Positions 6,523-8,389 of a stretch of 8,389 bases of DNA are shown piece after piece; positions within the stretch are counted from its first letter, which is position 1, and each line of letters opens with the position of its first letter. A program made the position numbers and the translations under genes. The stretch is from Pseudomonadota bacterium. Its GTDB lineage: Bacteria > Myxococcota_A > Polyangia > Polyangiales > Polyangiaceae. Location: the NCBI GenBank assembly GCA_023428245.1, contig JAEYYX010000106.1, positions 1-8,389 of the forward strand, written 5' to 3'. Under the pieces are notes generated by a model. The model was not told the DNA's origin. It did no database searches and saw only the letters and a program-made list of their open reading frames with translations.

Positions 6523-7683
6523 TCATTCGTTCCAGTTCTTGAAGCCGTCCCAGTTCTTGAATTTGGTCTCCCAGATCCCGGTGTTGTTGAAGCGGCCGCC
6601 CTGTCCGAGGAAGTCATTCTTCCGCGAGTTCTCGCCGCCGATGTGCCAGCGCATCCAAGCCACGTTCGCGCTCGCTCCGTCCCAAGGTCCGGAACCGTGA
6701 CCGCCGCCCTTCATCTTCGACAGCCAAACGGGACCCTTATTGCCCGGGTTATTGTAATCACCTTCCGCGTTCGGAGCTTCCTGGCCCGTTTCGCCGTAGA
6801 TGATGCCGACCGGCATCGTGATGTTCACAAGCGCATCATGCGAGAACGAACCGCTGTTATCCAACAGAGCGGTCGTGACCCGCTTGTCGACGAGCGCCGT
6901 CGCTTCCGAGGAGAGCCCGCCCATCGAGTGACCGAACACGCCCACTCGATCGAGAATGAGGCGATCGTACATGGGGCTGCTCTGATCCTCGTTCTGATCT
7001 TCGAGCCAATCGATCGCCGCAGACATGAGCACCGCATCTCCCGTCGATTCCCTGATGCCAACGATCACGAAGCCCTGCGACGCCATGCGCGTGAGAAGCT
7101 GCAGATAGTCGCGCGGAGGCGTGCCGCCACCCGGTCCCCAGATCGCCACTGGATGCTTCGCATTCGCCTCGGTCGTGATGGTGGTCGGACGAACGAGAAT
7201 GTGCCCGCCGCCCGAGAAACTCAGGTCCTGGACCGTCGTAGCGAGCGGTCCGTTCTGATCGACGTTGTCGCCCGCGAGAACGACAGTGACCTGGCTCACG
7301 CTGCCACCGCTGCCGCCGCCGGAGCCCGGATCCGTCTCCGCACCACCAGCACCCGGCCCCGTCTCACTTCCGCCGCTGCCGCCGACACCGCCGCTCGCCT
7401 CTTCGCCGCCGCTCCCGGTGGGCTCACTGCCACCGACACCCGGCTGTTCGATCGTCCCGCCCGCTCCCGGTGCCCCACCTTGAGCCGGCTGTCCGCCCGC
7501 GCTTGCGATGGCACCGCCCGCGCCCGGTTGCCCGACGGTCCCGCCCGCGCTCACCGCACCTCCAGAGGCCCCGTCGTCCGGCGAGCCCGAAGGTCCACTC
7601 GAGCACGCGACCAGGAACGCCAAGATCAGAGATCCGCCCATGACGCGCTTCGCCCGCGCACGATGTAGTTTCGAGTCTCGCAT
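6523..7683 (-). CDS. Lipoprotein with Gly-rich spacer and PETase/dienelactone-hydrolase-like alpha/beta-hydrolase domain
   Basis: Predicted cell-surface or periplasmic serine hydrolase (esterase-like); substrate unknown. A basic n-region and hydrophobic core end in lipobox LVAC with lipidated Cys27. Residues about 28-130 are a low-complexity Gly/Ser/Ala/Pro spacer. The hydrolase domain covers about 131-386. The elbow GHSMGG places nucleophile Ser253. GGGHG places His329. MASQGFVIVG, SSPMYDRL...VGVFGHSMGG and VAWMRW resemble blocks of PETase and related cutinase/chlorophyllase-like enzymes. The canonical Asp position (PETase D206 in ENDSIAP) aligns with Gly300 in ETGQEAP, so the acid may be Glu298, Glu302 or Asp275. 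The C-terminal tail carries a tandem repeat, FKNWDG then FKNWNE, not part of the core fold. ATG 7683 is used; an internal ATG at 7641 (Met15) would also leave a working signal. A hairpin follows the stop and a -35 box lies upstream. Confidence 0.85.
   Translation of the reverse strand: MRDSKLHRARAKRVMGGSLILAFLVACSSGPSGSPDDGASGGAVSAGGTVGQPGAGGAIASAGGQPAQGGAPGAGGTIEQPGVGGSEPTGSGGEEASGGVGGSGGSETGPGAGGAETDPGSGGGSGGSVSQVTVVLAGDNVDQNGPLATTVQDLSFSGGGHILVRPTTITTEANAKHPVAIWGPGGGTPPRDYLQLLTRMASQGFVIVGIRESTGDAVLMSAAIDWLEDQNEDQSSPMYDRLILDRVGVFGHSMGGLSSEATALVDKRVTTALLDNSGSFSHDALVNITMPVGIIYGETGQEAPNAEGDYNNPGNKGPVWLSKMKGGGHGSGPWDGASANVAWMRWHIGGENSRKNDFLGQGGRFNNTGIWETKFKNWDGFKNWNE
6529..6562 (-). repeat. Tandem 18-base repeat encoding the FKNW(D/N) tail
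   Basis: Near the 3' end of the hydrolase gene the plus strand reads CCAGTTCTTGAA twice, 18 bases apart. On the minus strand this encodes FKNWDG followed by FKNWNE, the last twelve residues of the protein. It looks like an in-frame duplication of six codons. Confidence 0.6.
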
Positions 7684-7752
7684 GTCGCTCAGGGTAGCTT
7701 CGCGCCATTCAGTAACAGGAGGCGAAAAACCAACACCGGCGCCCTGAATAAA

Positions 7753-7781
7753 TTTGCCCTAAGCCGATTTTCCTCTGTCAA
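7753..7781 (-). promoter_or_regulatory. Candidate promoter of the hydrolase lipoprotein gene
   Basis: On the minus strand TTGACA (7776-7781) is a perfect sigma-70-type -35 box, set in an AT-richer island unusual for this window. The -10 is less clear: with 17-base spacing the hexamer is GGCAAA, with 19 bases it is CAAATT, and TTTATT lies further on. Transcription from here would leave a 5' untranslated region of about 60 bases before ATG 7683. Confidence 0.35.
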
Positions 7782-7935
7782 AGCATTACCATCTCGCGAG
7801 GAACTGCTTCCATGGTTCGACGTTGACGGAATCCAACTCCATCGGAGCCCCCGCCCACAGACCCATCCGAGAGCACGCCCACCAACGCCTCTCCTTGTTT
7901 TTCGGCCCCGGCCCATCACATCTAGCTCAGCCCAG

Positions 7936-7956
7936 CCGAGCCTTCACCTGAGCCCG
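7936..7956 (-). repeat. Inverted-repeat arm, right of hydrolase gene
   Basis: Partner of 6437-6457 in inverted orientation, 19 of 21 bases identical. Read in one frame both arms give GSGEGS followed by Ala or Val and GL, and most differences fall at what would be third codon positions, so the pair may be a relic of related coding sequence rather than a transposon end. Confidence 0.45.
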
Positions 7957-8163
7957 CCTCGTCCGACGAGCCCAACGCTTCGCCCCGCCTCACGTGCAAC
8001 TCATCTCACTGCCCACAAATGAGAGCAGCTCCTCCGTCACCTCCCTCACCCATCCTCTGCGCAATGCCCGCAGCGCCGCGCCCGTCGGCTCGCCGCGCAA
8101 ACTCCCGCCACGCGCATCAAACCCTCCCACTGTCCACGAAGGACGTGAGCACCCCCGCCTGCT

Positions 8164-8190
8164 CTCCATTGTTCGCATATTCTGCTGATC
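8164..8190. repeat. Repeat copy 1 of a three-copy 25-29 bp family
   Basis: Shares 24 of 25 bases with copy 3 (CTCCATTGTTC then the core CATATTCTGCTGA). Its right end diverges to ATCAG, making the 8-base palindrome CTGATCAG. The one internal difference from copy 3 would be synonymous (CGA versus AGA, both Arg) in the open minus-strand frame. Confidence 0.7.
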
Positions 8191-8221
8191 AGATGCTCGC
8201 TCGCTCCTGCTGCTAGCTGTG

Positions 8222-8249
8222 CCCCAGATTCTCATAATCTGCTGACTCC
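8222..8249. repeat. Repeat copy 2 of a three-copy 25-29 bp family
   Basis: Shares 20 of 21 bases with copy 3 over its right part (to CTGCTGACTCC) and diverges on the left. Unlike the other copies it forms a perfect 6-bp hairpin, CAGATT (8225-8230) with AATCTG (8236-8241) over a 5-base loop CTCAT. Confidence 0.7.
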
Positions 8250-8271
8250 ACGCGCGGCTCTTCCCCGGACG

Positions 8272-8300
8272 CTCCATTGTTCTCATATTCTGCTGACTCC
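8272..8300. repeat. Repeat copy 3 of a three-copy 25-29 bp family
   Basis: The most consensus-like copy: CTCCATTGTTCT followed by CATATTCTGCTGACTCC. The shared TCTGCTGA core begins at 8181, 8238 and 8289 in the three copies, so the steps are 57 and 51 bases, both multiples of three. A weaker similarity continues past copies 2 and 3 (GCTCTTCCCC versus GCGTTCCCCC), suggesting degenerate tandem units of roughly 50-58 bases. Confidence 0.7.
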
Positions 8301-8389
8301 CTGAGGCGTTCCCCCTCGCGCGCCTCTCCCCGCTCCGGAAGCCCCCCTTCTTCCCTTTCCCGCCTGCGCGAGCCTGAGCTCCCCTAAGA

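Larger units (their letters stand above)
7684..7989. other. Gene-free region upstream of the hydrolase gene
   Basis: No protein-like open frame is visible on either strand. It holds the candidate hydrolase promoter (7753-7781), the right arm of the inverted repeat (7936-7956) and a small hairpin CTCGT-CCG-ACGAG at 7958-7970. Base use is mixed, with a short AT-rich island near 7745-7785. Confidence 0.5.
7990..8389 (-). other. Open minus-strand frame running off the window; possible partial or decayed gene
   Basis: From the right edge to a TGA at 7990-7992 one minus-strand frame stays open for 132 codons. The first part is Arg/Gly/Ser-rich and not protein-like. The middle carries three in-phase copies of QQ(N/I)MR(T/I). 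The last 35 or so codons (around LRALRRGWVREVTEELLSFVG) look like a helical C-terminus with GC-rich third positions. I recognise no family, and the frame could be chance in GC-rich DNA. A second minus-strand frame also reads the same repeats as ESA(E/D)YEN(N/L)G but is broken by stops between the second and third copies. True start, if any, lies beyond the window. Confidence 0.2.

Noticed and set aside
6643..7668. 341-codon open frame on the plus strand
   Set aside because: It is antisense to the hydrolase lipoprotein gene, is Arg-rich and contains no recognisable motif.
8164..8300. CRISPR array
   Set aside because: The repeats differ from each other, the intervals between them are unequal (about 31 and 22 bases) and GC-rich, and no cas gene is present.

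Overview
The window is GC-rich DNA (clearly above 60% by eye, not counted) with six genes that I can support. All use the high-GC third positions typical of such genomes. The style points to a Gram-negative bacterium, most likely a myxobacterium (Myxococcota, Polyangiales-like). It has a FadL-type outer-membrane barrel, two lipoproteins with clean lipoboxes, and one lipoprotein with a roughly 100-residue Gly/Ser/Ala-rich spacer of the kind common in that group. The taxonomic placement is inference; no marker gene here fixes it.

Layout from left to right. Bases 1-485 hold no convincing gene. A FadL/OmpP1-family outer-membrane protein (486-1811, +) is followed 52 bases later on the same strand by ribonuclease R (1864-4365, +), and the two could share a transcript. 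RNase R converges on a class I SAM-dependent methyltransferase (4415-5041, -), with a small GC-rich hairpin between the two stop codons. The methyltransferase starts at a GTG and diverges from an AAG/MPG-type DNA-3-methyladenine glycosylase (5195-5773, +). The glycosylase converges on a small lipoprotein of unknown function (5873-6262, -), for which I prefer a TTG start with a strong Shine-Dalgarno. Upstream on the same strand is a lipoprotein with a PETase/dienelactone-hydrolase-like alpha/beta-hydrolase domain (6523-7683, -), preceded by a consensus TTGACA -35 box.

Bases 7684-8389 carry no recognisable complete gene but do carry structure. Three related copies of a roughly 25-29 bp repeat lie at 8164-8300, spaced 57 and 51 bases apart. 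They sit in a minus-strand frame that stays open to the window edge, and a second pair of diverged segments lies nearby. A separate imperfect inverted repeat (6437-6457 and 7936-7956) brackets the hydrolase gene.

The genes do not form one obvious pathway. They are housekeeping functions (RNA decay, base-excision repair, outer-membrane transport) beside cell-envelope lipoproteins. The least ordinary parts are the hydrolase, whose usual catalytic Asp position appears to be Gly, and the repeat-bearing right end. I did not find a convincing new multi-gene system.
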